Shown: positions 1 through 16,677 of the stretch, piece by piece
How positions within the stretch are numbered: position 1 is the first letter of the stretch
How the letters are laid out: every line of letters starts with the position of its first letter
Origin: Paramecium tetraurelia
Lineage: Eukaryota > Ciliophora > Oligohymenophorea > Peniculida > Parameciidae
Assembly (NCBI RefSeq): GCF_000165425.1
Contig: NW_001799639.1
Span: 92,702 to 156,701 of the forward strand
Direction: 5' to 3'
Length of the DNA stretch: 64,000 nucleotides
The notes under the pieces: generated by a model
The model's input: the letters and a program-made list of their open reading frames with translations, nothing else
Told to the model about the DNA's origin: nothing
Databases searched by the model: none
Program-made: the position numbers and the translations under genes

Positions 1-2293
<2,293 letters not shown>

Positions 2294-2376
2294 AAATAAT
2301 ACATATATTATATAAAATCTCAAGCATACTGGTGTTGGCTAATTAAATTTAATTTAATTTTTTTAGAATTCAAAAC

Positions 2377-5168
2377 ATGGAAGAGAAGAAAGTGCCAGTA
2401 GAGAAATAGGCCTAAAAAAAGCCAGGAAAGTAGGTTGTGCCAGTTGGTAATCATGAAAATAAAGCATCATTTTAGTCTGAATAAGATCTTGAGTTGAAAA
2501 ACAGACTTGAATAATATGCATAGGAGATCATTTAAAATAATACAGAGAGTTTAGAGAAGTTGAAGACTGAAGTACGTTCAGCTACTACTTCAATGACTTC
2601 AGTGCCAAAGCCATTCAAATTCTTAAAGGAATCTTACGGAAAATTGGTTGAGTTTTACAATGAGTTGGAGGCATCTAGATTTAAAGTAGGAGTGTAGTAT
2701 ATAAAATATAGAAATAATTGGCAGATTTTCTATCTGTGTTGGCAATGACTTATGGAGGGGATAGAGATTCATTGCTTTATCTATAAGAGGGAACATTAGA
2801 AGAATTCAAATTTTGGGGACATGAGTATCTAAGTCATCTAGCTGCCAATATTGGATCAGAATTCTAGATAAGGCTACAAAAGGTAGACGGCGCCGATGAT
2901 TTACTGTTTTTAGTTGATGAAATAGTTCCATATTTTATGGATCATAATTCAGAACATGATGCAATTGATTTATTAAGTGAAGTAGATCAATTGTAAAAAA
3001 TAGAACAAGTAAAGAGTCTATATCTTATCATTAGTATGTGAATCAAGCGAACATATAAAGAATTTTGGTTTATTTATTGAGTCTCGTTCCATTTTGTTCA
3101 GATTAGGATGAATTAGATGTTTTACTTGCTACTGCCTTTAATATTTGTTTGAAGGTGAATGAATTCACTAATGCTTTGAAAATTGCATTACGTATTGACA
3201 AGCCAGGAAAGGTTGAACAAGTATTTTAAGCTTGCTAAGATGAAACAATAAAAAAGCAATTGGCCTTCTAATTGGCTAGACATAGATATCAAGTTGGAGA
3301 AGAAATTATTAATGACGAGACTTTAAAAAAGATAGCAGCAAATCAATACTTGAGTTAATTCTACATAAATTTGGCTAAAGATTTAGAAGTTCTTGAACCT
3401 AAGACTCCAGATCAGGTTTACAAGGCTCATTTAGAAGAAAAGAACAAAGAAGCTAATTTTGAATAAATCCAAAAGAATTTAGCAGCAACATATTGCAATG
3501 GATTCGTGAATGCAGGATTCAAGAAGGATGCATTGATGAGCAATAAAGAAAATCCATGGTTGAATAGTGTGAAAAATGATCATACAGCAATTGCAGCCGT
3601 TGCAAGTATTGGGTTAGTCAATTTATGGAATATTGATAATGGAACAGAATAAATATCTGAATACTTTGAATTAAGTGATATCTTCACAAAAGCAGGAGCT
3701 TGCATAGGATTAGGATTATTTTGTAGTGGAATTGTAGATGAAAATTAACCAGCTTAAGCCATATTATTGGCTTAGTTGGAGAGTCCTGAAGTGTAGGTTA
3801 AGATCGGAGCTGTGATGGGATTGGGATTAGCATATGCAGGTTCAGCAAGAGTAGAATTATAAGACCAATTGATAAGTTTAATTGTTGAGGCAGATAGTGT
3901 TGAATTGGCTTCTATGGCTGCATTATCTTTAGGTCTGATATTCGTTGGTAAATGCAATGATGAAGTTGCTAATGCCATTGTTTAAACAATGGGGGAGAGA
4001 CAAGAATCATAATTAGATATCTCTATATCAAGATATTTTGCAGTAGGATTAGGATTACTCTATTTAGGATAAGCAGAAGCAGCAGACATTGTAATTGATA
4101 CACTTGCTGTAATTCCTCACAAGATCAATAAATATGCAAAAGTCACCTTGACTTCTCTTGCATATGCATCAACAGGAAATGTGTTAAAAGTTCAAGAACT
4201 ACTTGGTTATTGTTCAGAAGTGACATCTGATGACAAGGGCACTAAGATAGAAAAGAATTATGAACTCTAATAAGTAGCCATTTTGGGAATTGCCTTAATT
4301 GCCAGCAGCGAAGATATTGGTAGTGAAATGGTCTATAGAATTTTCTAACATATATTGTAATTTTCAGATGTGGAGGTCAAGAGAGCCATTCCTTTGGCTG
4401 TAGCTTTGATCAATGTATTAATACAGTATATTAATTATTTAGATATCCAATCCCAAGATTCAACCTATGGACCTTCTTCTTAAGTTGGCTCACGACAGAG
4501 ATTAAGAATTGTCCTATAGAGCAACCTTGTCAATGGGTTTGTTGGGAGCAGGTACTAACAATTCAAGAATTGCTGATAAGTTAAGAGGATTGGCAGTTTA
4601 CTTTATGAATGATTCAAATGGATTATTCCTTGTGAGAATTGCCTAGGGATTATTACATATGGGCAAAGGATTATTGACACTTCAACCATACTATTCTGAT
4701 AAGTTCTTAATGAATAAGGTGGCTATTGCAGGAATTATTTCATTCTTACATGGATGTTTGGACATTAAGAATTTGATTTTGGAAAAGCATCATACGTTAC
4801 TCTACTATTTAGGTATTGCCATGTATCCAAGAATGTTCTTTACAGTAATTATCTCGCTTAATTTAGTTAAATGAAAATCTTGAAAATCTCCCTGTTTAGG
4901 TACGTGTAGGATAGGCTGTAGATGCAGTTGGATAGGCTGGTAAACCTAAAAGAATTACAGGATTTCAGACTCATACAAGTCCAGTCATTGTTAGTGCTGG
5001 TGAAAGGTAATCCTAAATATATTCTATAATAGAGCTGAATTAGCCAATGATGAATATATGCCAGTCTAAGACATGATCTTAGAAAACTTTGTTATTTTAA
5101 AGAAGAATCCAGATTATAAACCAGAAATTGAGTAACCACAACGTAAAAAGACTAGTTTCAGCATGTGA
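2377..5168 (+). CDS. RPN1: 26S proteasome regulatory subunit RPN1 (PSMD2)
   Basis: Largest base subunit of the 19S regulatory particle, a scaffold that docks ubiquitin receptors and the ATPase ring. The spliced translation follows human PSMD2 from end to end: RSATTSMTSVPKPFKFL near the start, the PC repeats (GLGLAYAGSAR, GLGLLYLGQ, LSMGLLGAGTNNSRIA), the stretch MGKGLLTLQPY, and the C-terminal GQAGKPKRITGFQTHTSPV and FVILKKNPDY. Introns: 2686-2711 (26 nt), one 26-nt intron near 3009-3034, 4415-4442 (28 nt), 4845-4866 (22 nt) and 5007-5032 (26 nt). ATG 2377 begins a short charged, Gln-rich leader as in homologues, and TGA is at 5166. About 890 residues, a normal length for the family. Confidence 0.96.
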
Positions 5169-5245
5169 TTATATATAATAGTATGCATATATATATGTAA
5201 CTTTAATTAAAGTATTTGATCTACTATAGTAATTAAATGAAAATA

Positions 5246-6278
5246 TCATGATTGATCATTATTTAGTTGATGAAACATTCTCCATTTAGTTTGTTGATTC
5301 CGTATTTTTGATATCACACCCATAATATTACCTAACTTTACTTGATGTATCTTCAAAGGTTCCTCTCTAATCATTTTTTCTTTTCTTAACATCATTTCTA
5401 ATTTTGTTGAAATCAAGTTTGGTTGCTTTTGCTAAGTTTGTTTGATATTTAAGCTGGGTAATTTCCTCTCAGAATCTATGGATTGTTGAGAAAGACTCCT
5501 AAGCTTTGTTATTTTCTACATAAACTCATCCATTGACTTTTTGTGATTTTAGCTGTCTTTTATTCTATGCTTGATTCCTGTCATTATTACTAAGTTTTTA
5601 TCAGGTAATAGTTTTCGCATTGATTCATTTAATTTTTCCATTGTGCTTACATCAATCGAAGCCTATTATTTCTAAAATAGGTCAGCAATGCTTTGATTAT
5701 TTGAAATCACCAATTCTAATTTAATTAAATAGGAAATTACTTTTCAAAATGAATTTTTCAGGACTTGAGGAATCACAAATAGAATTCTAACTTGCTGTTG
5801 AATTGTGTTTTAGAGTATCCCTTTCTGTGATAGATTTGATTCCTTAATTAGTTAATCGGATAATTTTTTATTTAGCCTTAATTTCACAACCTATTGAGTC
5901 ATCCCTTTCACATGTCCTATCTCTATTAGAAGTTACGCAAGGTTGACTACTAGTGTGATTTTTGTGCTTCATTCTTTTATCAAGTAGAGCAATTATTTCT
6001 TCAACATTTCCTGTATCAGTGCAATCGATCGATTTATCTTTCAAACTCATTTTGACGATTTCTTATTGAAGTTTTTTAATGTTCATTGCAACAGCATGCA
6101 AATATAAAAAATAGTCTTGCTAACTCGTATTTGATGTCATGTATTCTAAATAATTCATTCTTTGCAAGGCTCGTTGAGTCAATCCCAGTTTCTTCATTGC
6201 CACTTAAGTGATATGAGAATTATAATCTATCCTTTAATCCAGATATTATTTCATCTCTTGAACAGGGATTTTACTCAT
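5246..6278 (-). CDS. Hypothetical coiled-coil protein
   Basis: No family recognised. The spliced reading (one 25-nt intron, 5716-5740) gives about 335 residues starting MSKIPVQEMKQYL. It is rich in Lys, Gln, Glu, Leu and Ser, with several heptad-like stretches, e.g. KLEMMLRKEKMIREEP near the C-terminus. No signal peptide or membrane segment is seen. It lies 55 bp downstream of the RP2-like gene on the same strand and tail-to-tail with RPN1. The unbroken frame across the intron and the clean TGA (5246-5248) support a real gene. A centrosomal or ciliary coiled-coil role is only a guess. Confidence 0.75.
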
Positions 6279-6332
6279 TTTTTATAAAATATTAAACTTT
6301 AAGTAATCATTTTTAATTATATTATCATTTAT

Positions 6333-7487
6333 TCATTATTGTCCTGCCCTTTCATCTTTTTAGTTTGCAAATAATAATACTGTCAATTCTTCAATGGCCT
6401 TTGAATTTTGAACAACTACACATGCTTTATTAATATCACATTTCAACTTCATATCCAAAAGTGAATATAAATAAGATAGCAATTTAATGTCTGGATTATC
6501 AGTACGAATATGCAACGAAAATATTGGTTGCAGTCTGCTATTAACCACAACTTAATCCAAAAGTTTGGCTGCTTTGTCTGCTGATAGATGAGTTTCAACT
6601 GCTGTTTTGAAAAGTGGCCAATTATCAGCAAATAATGGTTGGAATTTTGATTTTACTAAATAGCAATACAATTATTCAGGTGCCTCTATTTCTACTTAAT
6701 CGTTAACTTAATTGTCTTCTTCAGCAAAGATCATTTGTGGTACTTCTTTGAGTAATGGCTGGAAACTTGAACTCAAGACATCCACATTAAGACGTGAAGA
6801 TTCTTCAGGATAAAAAATCAAGAGTACTTCTTCATGAAATGGTTTCTTTCTTTATTCACTTGTGAAAGGAATAACCTAGTTTTCAGTCTTGCATTCCTCT
6901 GCCCAAGTAAAGTTAGGTATTGAGAGCACTTCATTTAAAGGCTTCAACATATCTTCATACCGAGTATCTTCCAAAACCATATAGAAATGAGTAATTTCAG
7001 CCTATTTTTCAGGATCAAAGTCATGCAAATCGCTCCATGTATTATTCCAAATATTGAGTTTTGCCTTCTGTATATGTTATCTTAATTATGGATAATAACC
7101 ACGAAAACAGCCAAATCCCATTCTAACTGATAATTCAATAATTGGTTAACTTTAGGTAAAGAGCAAGGTTTGAATATCTTCGCATTTCTTAGACCGAAAT
7201 TATCCGCAAGCAGTAATCACTTTACATCTTTTACATCCTCTTATAAACATACTAGATTCAACAGCAGCAAAAAACATTTAACAATCAAAACAATCATCAA
7301 TTAGAATTTATGCTGAAAAGTCTGCTATGAAGATCTTACAACGGACACAATTTCTTAATACAAAGGACTCGCCATCAACTTCGCCTGGCTTTTTTATTAA
7401 TATTTCATCTTGTTTGTCATAAAACCTATATTTAGAGGCATCCTTTTTTCTTAATTCCCATGACTTAGGTTTGCTGTTGTTTGACAT
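6333..7487 (-). CDS. RP2: RP2/XRP2-like TBCC-domain protein (ARL3 GAP type)
   Basis: Single uninterrupted frame of 384 residues. The N-terminal half is the TBCC/C-CAP beta-helix: GEVDGESFVLRNCVRC, a row of short Cys-containing beta turns, ACGQFRSKKC, and FGCFRGYYP followed by NIWNNTWSDLHDF. This order matches human RP2. In RP2 the arginine of the QFR motif is the arginine finger that activates ARL3; that arginine is present here. The C-terminal part is longer and diverged (a rough NDK-like match is expected in RP2 but not clear here). RP2 homologues release lipidated cargo at the base of cilia, which fits a ciliated cell. No N-terminal MGC acylation signal; the protein begins MSNNSKP. Confidence 0.9.
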
Positions 7488-7644
7488 TTCAAAGAATACA
7501 AATGAATTTTATCAAAATTACAAAATTATTAAAAGAAAAACAAATAATCATTGATTTGGAAGTGATTTTAAATCTTCCTGAAGTAAAATGAACACATTTT
7601 GGGTAGCATAATTTTGTACCTTCTAAATAAAGCAGTGTAATCTT

Positions 7645-7903
7645 TCTATAATTATAAAAAATTAATGAACTAAAATACCAAATATGCTAAGATGTTTTTG
7701 ACCATTTAGTCCATTTTAATAGAGAACGAAGGATTGTCACAGAGACATTCTCCCTTTTATACACTCCTAGTTGATGTTCTTCAAGATACACCCTAAAAAA
7801 CTTTTTCTAATTTTGTTCCTCGATACAATTTTAAGAATAGGAGCTTGTGATTTAGCCTTATGCTATACATAATGTTATAAAGGATTTGTTTTTCTGACAT
7901 CAT
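7645..7903 (-). CDS. Small hypothetical ORF
   Basis: A weak model of about 75 residues starting MSEKQILYNIMYS. It needs a 25-nt intron at 7767-7791 (GTG...TAG) to leave frame. It ends by TGA only if a 33-nt intron (7646-7678) is also removed; otherwise the frame runs on into the RP2 promoter. The product is basic and hydrophobic (ILRSLLKWTKW), with no family recognised. It fills the gap between RP2 and the membrane-protein gene. It could equally be intergenic DNA. Confidence 0.3.
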
Positions 7904-7996
7904 ATATATGTATAATATAATATATTATATGGTATTTTATTTTTATTAAAATTATTAAATACAAAATGACATTATAAATTTAACCACAATACAAAA

Positions 7997-10082
7997 TCAT
8001 TAAATAAGTTTTCCATCATTTCTTTCTGTTTCTACCACTTTATCAATTTCTTTCTTGGTAACAATTTAGTGCAGAGTTCTTAAACTATTTTTCCCACTAT
8101 CCACCTTAAAATCCATATAATTCTATGGCTAATCTAATTGTAGCTATTCACTAAAGATTTTTGTTATGTCATGTCCCAATAAGTGGATTAGCTTTAAATC
8201 CACTTCCAACTAACATTTTGGAACATACTCGTCTTCGATCTCTTCCAACATATCAGTGTAAGCCTGTAAGTTATAACTATTATTTACCTAATACACTATG
8301 TTATGTAAATTTTTATCATAATAACTAAGTTATTGCTTGAAGGGTTGAATTGGCTATTCGTCATCTTCAAAGTTCATTCTTGTTGGTATTGCTTAATCGT
8401 CATTCAAAGCAATTATTGGTTTTGGCGTAAAGTTAAATAGAATTATTTGAGACTAATTAAATAGCACCTCCTTTAATTTATTAATCTCATTTATCTTAAA
8501 GAGGATACTGTGTAAATCCAAATCTTCATTCATTTTATCACTATTATAATTGTAATTTAAAATTTACATTGCTTTCTTCAAAAACTTCGAGTTTCTCTCG
8601 TTGAAACATATTCCGCATGTAATTTAATTTAAGAATAACTTAACACTGAACCTAATCGGTTCTGACTTTTTAATTAATTTCCTCAGTACATTCTATCTAA
8701 TCACAGTATTCGATCTTTTTTTCACTACCAATTTAAGTCAAATCATACCATCTCCCTCAGAATTTTTAGTATCCAGCAACCCTTTCAACTTAAAAGCATC
8801 CTAAATGAATCTTGGTGTTCTGGAACTAAATGAAGGATTACTCTATAATCTATCTTATCCTTCTTTGAAATCATACAATTTATTGGATAATTCAATCAAT
8901 ACTAAAGTTAAGAAATATTTTGTACACGATGTCCTATTGTAGAAAGCTATGAAAAGTCCAAAAATAAGCTTAGTTATTTGCATAAATCCCCCAAGATACG
9001 ACAATAATTCACCTATTTGCTAATAACTTCTATCAATTTAAGCATTCATTTAACTTCTTCGTAGGAAGATTTCCGCATAATTTTAATTAGGTAGGGTAGA
9101 TGTCACTGATAAATCTCGAAAGTCTTCAGAAGTTCTCAAAATGATCTTTTGCTTTTCTACCTCTTAAAATGGTACGATACTGTTGTCGTTGTTAATTTCA
9201 TATTGCCTGTAATAGATGTTTGCCATATTACTAAATGATTTAGGTACAAAATTGAAATATAAATCGCTATCTAGATAGATTTCAAGATAATTAGATGGAG
9301 ATGCAGGATTCACAACAGTGTTTATTTGATAAACCTGGAGTTTAAAAAAGCCGTCTCTGGAAAGGGCATTTTCAAATTGCTCCTGACTTGCACAAATTGG
9401 ATTCCATTAATCGATTGAAGGATTTGTGGTGTTCACACAATCCTTAACCGTTATCTTAACGAAATAGAAATCCTCACTTCCGTAAGAGCCTTATAATTTA
9501 AATTTAAAATCGTCTCTAGAAATTTACTATGATATTTACTTTGGACAAAGCCAATTATTCATTCCTAAAGACTAAAATTATTGTTCGATTGCTTTTGAAT
9601 TTCCATTCTAAACTTTTGTGGTAAATTGATCCATTGTGCAAGGTTAAAGTTCTAAAAAAGAACTTGTTTTGCTCATCGTTCCATTTGCTTGTCTATGGTA
9701 ATACCTAAAATTAATGACTACTACTACTTTTATTCTATAGTAATATTGAAGAGGGGTTGACTTGTAAAGTTCACTTAATCGATAGAAAAGGCTGTCATAA
9801 AATTGGTATTGTTCAATATAACCATATCAGGATCAATGTTGAAAAGAGTTTACAATTTTGCATTAGCCTTTTACTTTGTCACAAAACCCACTATGTTACT
9901 GTAAAAGAATATTCCAAGAAATATGATTATCATAATGGAGGATACTCCTCCCAATGAGGTGGTGTAACAATTTTGCTTGTTCATATTTAGAGTTATGAAT
10001 TATCCAAAAAAATCAAATTTCTTCAGAGCTAATTACTAAGAATAAGTAATTACTTTGTTGTAGAGCCATCATAATATTTATG
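7997..10082 (-). CDS. Ciliate two-pass membrane protein, family unknown
   Basis: The spliced frame gives about 670 residues. Introns: 10029-10053 (25 nt), 9705-9727 (23 nt) and 8725-8748 (24 nt). The N-terminus reads LKKFDFFGQFITL, then TSLGGVSSIMIIIFLGIFFY, a membrane anchor. A long, Asn- and Thr-rich non-cytosolic domain follows, then a second hydrophobic stretch (ELLSYLGGFMQITKLIFGLF) and a long charged tail of about 260 residues. From memory, this two-anchor architecture recurs in a large ciliate-specific family of putative transmembrane proteins. Function unknown. Start chosen at the outer of two tandem ATGs (10082). Confidence 0.8.
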
Positions 10083-10509
10083 ATATCTAATAATGAAAGA
10101 TTATAAAATATTAATAATCTATAAATCGATCGATACGAATGATAATTTGTTAAATAAATTTAAATTAATATCAATATTTTAAATTATGATGTTATTTACA
10201 TAAACTTACTAAACTTTTCATCTTTATTTAATCATCGATCCCTACATTTACCTATAACCTTATGAAATATCACTATGACTTCTTTTTTCTTAATTTGGAA
10301 ATATTTAAATTAAATATTTATTGAGATGAAATATCTATTTTATGTTAATAGTATGAGATATTCCATTCTAAGTTAATTAATAAAAATAGTTTATAAATTT
10401 TATTTATAAATTTTTTATTTTTAAATTAATTTGTGACTTTTTGGTATTTCCTTATTTGTAATTAAATCAAATTATGAAATAATCAATAATGCATAAAATA
10501 CGATAATAA
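10083..10509. other. Intergenic, AT-rich
   Basis: About 430 bases between the start of the two-pass membrane protein gene and the 3' end of the methyltransferase gene. Very AT-rich with frequent stops in all ciliate-code frames. No gene, RNA or repeat recognised. It should hold the promoter of the membrane-protein gene. Confidence 0.6.
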
Positions 10510-11694
<1,185 letters not shown>

Positions 11695-12456
11695 ATTATT
11701 ATATTTATATTATTGATCACTAATAAATAGGTTTAATTTCATAAATTATACATAAAATTTCTTAAAAACTAATTATGCTAACCATTAATCTAAAATCTTT
11801 ATTTTGAATTTCACACAAATCTTATCAGTATTTATAATGTCTCTGATCATATAAACCGAATTATTCAGTTAAAAGTTATATAATCATTCATTTCACAAAC
11901 TCATAATAAGGATGATTGAAAAAGAAACGAAATATAATATTTCCTATTCTAATATATTTAGTGTTGTTCCAATATTAACTTAAACCACTTTCGACCCATC
12001 CTGATGGAAATGGAAAGAAAAAAAAATAGAAACTAATATTTGAATGTAGAATAAGCCAAAAAATTTGAATTAATTAATTTTTATTTTATTCTAATTAATA
12101 TTCTAATCACATTTTGAAGTCATTCTTAATTTAATTTAAAAGACATTGTTTAATATAAGTCATTAATTAGCATCGAGTAAATGATTCACATTGTGTATAT
12201 GTGTATATATACAGTATAAAATATTAATAGAAAATTGTTCAATTAGCTTCAAATAAATTATAATAAAGATTTTTTAAATTCTAAACGACACTCTCATTTT
12301 ATTGTTCTGAATAATCAAATTTGATTAATTTTAATTAACATTTAATTATTTTACCCAATTAAAAGTTTCACTCAGATTATTAAATATATATATAGAGAAT
12401 CTTGAATTTAAACATATATAAAATGTAGTAAATGAGAGAAATAAATAAGTATAATT
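11695..12456. other. Intergenic, AT-rich
   Basis: About 760 bases between the methyltransferase promoter and the end of the next minus-strand gene. Long A/T runs; no frame stays open long enough to suggest an exon and no RNA gene is recognised. It is unusually long for this compact region. Confidence 0.55.
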
Positions 12457-13050
12457 TCATTACGACTCCTTGTGTTGTTTGCAGTAGTTGATATAATTTT
12501 AAATAATTGTGTGTGCAAATGGTTTTATCCTGTTTAGACAAGATTACAGTTGATCAATTTTTACTTGAGAACTCTGGGCTAATAAGCTTAAGCTTATTCC
12601 TCCTTTGTGGTAGTAGATTATGTCACAGGCAATTTTGACTGCCAATGCATGTTAAATTGGTTTAGAAAGTTTGTTTACGTATTTATGAATGATTTTATGC
12701 ATTAACTGGCACAGCATTTTTTATTTTTTGTCCATCTGAAGCTTTTCGCACAATTAAGTTAACATGTTGTTTAGTCGATAATTGATGTGTTAAGCAAATT
12801 ATTGTATTTTCTGCGGGAACATTGATTATTCCAGATTCAATTAGAGCATGGCACAGCAGACTATAGCTTATGCATGGAAATTGGTATTGGGTAATTGAAT
12901 GATTGTCATTATTTGGACACATTGTTTTTCAATTAGGGCATTAAGGTTGAATTTGATGATCAAATGAGTGATTTCATCAAATAAGGAATTTCGTTTAGGT
13001 GGAGTTTGACTTCTTTCTTCAAACTTTGGGACTGGAGGCCGTTTTGACAT
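12457..13050 (-). CDS. Small protein, weakly TFIIB/cyclin-fold-like
   Basis: Uninterrupted ciliate-code frame of 197 residues starting MSKRPPVPKFEERSQTPP. The short Pro-rich head is followed by an all-helical body. The stretch LSKPIQHALAVKIACDII, then GGISLSLLAQSSQVKIDQLQ, resembles the second cyclin-like repeat of TFIIB/BRF, where a helix reading like AAIYMA is followed by the IGDIAGVADVTIRQSYR pattern. This is a visual similarity only, and no zinc ribbon is present. Alternatives are a cyclin relative or an unrelated helical protein. Confidence 0.7.
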
Positions 13051-13850
13051 GAGTTGTTTATATTATTAAACATTAAACATTTACTATTCCTTATTTAACA
13101 TAAGAGGACAAAACATACCGTAATATAAATCAATTATAATATTAAAAATGAAAGTAAAGTTATTTGAGTATGTTTTAGAAATATTATGAAAATTGAATCA
13201 TATTTTAGAATAATTTTGGAAAACTTATAATATCCATAGGTTAAATCTTGGACATCAATGTGAGTCTATAGGTTTAAATAATGCTCAAATAACAAAAAGT
13301 ACTATGGGCTTATGTCAAATCCAAGGGAGTAATTTTTGAGATGAGTTGGAAATCAAAGATATATCAACTCATTTATTTTAGATTGATTTCTTATAATTTT
13401 GGAAATATAAAAATTATGATGAATTACATTTTCATCAGTTCCAATTGAATGGGTAAAAATAAGATTTATAAATTTATCATTAAATAATTTGAAAATGCTT
13501 CAGATATTGAAATGGAAGATTATAACGAAATTTATTTTTAAAAAGTTACCACGACTTTAATAATATTTATATAAATTTTAATTAAATGCTAGCAAATGCA
13601 TTTTAATTTAATTATGATTAAAAATTTTAATACTCTTTTTTATTCTCATAATCGATAAAGTGACGAAAAATGACAGTTGTTTGATTTTGTTAGAGCTCTC
13701 GAAATCGGAAAGATTGCGTAATTAATTAGACATGGAACTTCTCCAATTTAATTAATTAATAGGATTCTAAAATTTATGCTTTATTTTAATTACACATTTA
13801 TTAATTTTGAAATGATTTATTCTCAGTAAACATTATAAGAGAACAAAGAA
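13051..13850. other. Intergenic between divergent genes, AT-rich
   Basis: About 800 bases separating two divergent starts, so both promoters should lie here. Stops are frequent in all frames and no exon-like stretch stands out. Nothing else recognised. Confidence 0.55.
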
Positions 13851-16545
13851 ATGGATTTACAAGGTATTGATACTTCTGAGCACCCTTTAGCTCAATTATA
13901 ATCCTTGAAAACTCGGTACAACCAAGTATTTTAAGGAGTTATTTTAGGAACGATAAGAGTTTGTGCTTTTTATGCAAGAGTACATTGTAGATTGCCTTAC
14001 TTATGAAAATCAAGAGATTGGAGATGATGTACAGACGTTCTATAATATCAGTAGGTTGTTTAAACAATAAAAAATATATGTTAAAAAATGGTGCTTAAAC
14101 CCTTATGGAATTATGAAGATTTAATTGTGGAATTAGAGCAGCAACTAGAGACCTAGACACGTATGCAAACACTTTCTATTTTTAATATTTTTAGACGATT
14201 ATATCGTATTGAATTAAGTCAATTTAATCATTTCCAGTTTCGATGCATAATACTAAAACAAGTTTAATTAAATAAGTACCCACTGTCTGTAGACACTAAA
14301 AAGCCTATGTTCTACAGAGAAAAGGTAATTAAAGAGGATGAGCCTTTATATTGAAGGTATATATAAACAATAACCAAAGTACAAGAATTAATTCCGAATT
14401 AATAGGATAGAGTGGAAGAGATTCATGAGCTTCTTACATCATTAGTCTAGTACAATCTAATTATATTAAACTAGAATTCAAGATAATGTACTTTCCATGG
14501 ATTTCTGGAACTATCCTCCCTACTAATTTCTGAGCACAACTTAACAAGATTTATCATATTAGGTCAAAAAATAGAATGTCGATGTTATTTTGATTGACAC
14601 ATATGGGATCAATCAAGAAGTAGCAAGAGCTCTGTTTTAGCTATTGCCAGATTATGAACTTATTTTGCCTCAGCTCCTATCCACAATTAACATAACCAAG
14701 GGCAATTTGTAACATGTAAGAAATTTTAAATTATACATTATCTCAGAGCTTGTCCAATCTGTACGATTTACAATTGAAAATGACAGATCAGTTGAATCCT
14801 TTTACTTTGAAGGGAAAGGGAATGGTTTGTTGCCAGGGTGAAGGTTTCGCAACAAATGAATTTATATGTTTTTACTTTGGAGAAGTTTATTCGCCTTAAA
14901 GGTGGTTTGAAAAATAAACAATATTCAACAAGAGAATGCAAGATGGCAATCGAAAGACATGTTCGTAAAGTCCTTACGTCGAATTCTTCATAAATGATGA
15001 TTTATTGGTAATGTTTAAAAAATATTTTTAGTTTATTGACCCCACTCGGTATGGGAATATGGCTTAGCACATTTCATATTCGTGTGATCCAAATTGCAGA
15101 TTAGTCACAGTAATTGTCAATTAGCAGAATTTATTGGCAGTTATGACAGCAAAGAAAATAAATTACTTAGAAGAATTGACTTTGCCTTTTCCTCTCACTT
15201 GTATGGACTAGTGTCTATGCGGATCATTGCATTGCAAGAGAGTATAGCATCTCGAAATGGAAAATGCCCATCAAAGTAGCATTTACCCAAATTATATATA
15301 AAGAAATGTAATTTTGCTTTAATCTACCCTAATGAGCTGCCAAAACACTCAGAGCGATATTCCTGAGTGGTTGGCGAATTGGTAGAAACTCAACCATCAA
15401 TAAAATTATATTAATATATTTTCCTGTGTTGACAAAGTTAAGTTTGCATTATAACATTTGAAGACGGTGTAACCGCCTATTTTTCTAGTAACTAACATTT
15501 TCGACTAATTCTGGAAGAATTATGGATCCAACACTCAGAAGATTCAGTTGGAGTCATCCATAATAAATGAAATTGTGATATTCCTGAAAAGACACTCATA
15601 ATAACATTAGTGCAGTATAGGGTTAGAAATAATAAAATAGATGAAGCAGATTATTGATCAAAATAGTATTTACGCTCTAGAATTGACTAGAATGCTATTC
15701 CTTTTATTGAGTGAGATTATTTTAAATATAGAATCTTGCTCATTCAATAACAAAGCATTTGCTACCATATTGTACTTTATGTCATTTACCCACACATACT
15801 TTTCATCTACCCAATACTAAGGATTCGATTCGAAACCTTTTGAGGAGAATGAATTCGAATATATTCCTTAACCAAAAAATAAATCCAAATTGGCCTTGTC
15901 TAAATAATACACTCCTTAGTTTATCTGGGGTTAATTAATCAATTGGAATAAGTAAACACTTCAAAATCCTTAATCTTCAATGGCACAAGAAAGGAGAGGT
16001 GTTTTATGCTATCCATCATTGTTGTTATCATTTGATAATAAACACAAGACTTTTCCTTATTAATGTAAGACCAGGGAAATATATTTGGAATATTTTTAAT
16101 CGAAAAAAGAGATACAGCCTGATCTATCAACTTGGTCGTATAAAAATTAACACAAGTACTTAATATACATAATTTTAGCATTTATGGTACCATATTTTTT
16201 GAATAATATTTTTCATAACAAATAGTAGGGGAGGATTTCGTGAGTCAAATTTGTAAATTAGGAATGCAATCATTTGAAACCAAGTTTCAATATTGGTTGC
16301 ATATAGAAAATTGTTTTAATATGAAACAAGAGATGATCGATGAATTACAGACAATCTTTTAAGAGTATAAATTTATACTAATATTCTTAGAAAATTTTAA
16401 ACATTTTTTGATCAAACTCCCAAAAGCAATTCTTGTACAGAATATGTTAACATTATCAAGAAAAAAGTTAAATTTAATCAAGATACAATAATTGCAGAGG
16501 AAACTCAATTTAGCGCATATTGATTTAATAACTCTTTCAATTTGA
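13851..16545 (+). CDS. ATXR3/SDG2-like SET-domain lysine methyltransferase
   Basis: Likely histone lysine methyltransferase. The centre reads LNPFTLKGKGMVCCQGEGFA, CFYFGEVYSPQRWFEKQ, then RYGNMAQHISYSCDPNC (the SET N-H-S-C-x-P-N equivalent) and post-SET CLCGSLHC. The upstream IGDDVVQTIKN and PLWNYEDLIVELE and the downstream FIWGQLINWNKQ resemble plant ATXR3 as I recall it. Introns inferred include 22 nt at 13925, 26 nt at 14028, 25 nt at 14452, 31 nt at 14717, 24 nt near 15008 and 23 nt near 16157. The last one extends the gene to TGA 16543-16545. One odd point: around 14343-14356 the frame meets TGA (14352-14354), although coding sense continues on both sides. The family call is firm; the exact N-terminal half is less so. 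Confidence 0.85.
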
Positions 16546-16677
16546 ATTCTCAATCTCTATATAAATATTGCATAAATCAAAAATAATGCGGGATGTAATT
16601 AAGAAATTTTAATTACTTTAATATTTTTATTATTTTATATAATTAACTTTTTTTTATAGTTTGATTTTCAATGGTTA

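Noticed and set aside
7904-7996. TATA-rich run upstream of the small ORF, considered as a promoter motif
   Set aside because: All spacers here are equally AT-rich, so it carries no weight.
13051-13850. Several short plus-strand ORFs starting with ATG
   Set aside because: All are under 40 codons with no sensible splicing to a longer frame.
15094-15279. Plus-strand ORF of 61 codons inside the SET gene
   Set aside because: Different frame from the conserved RYGNMAQHISYSC exon; shadow.
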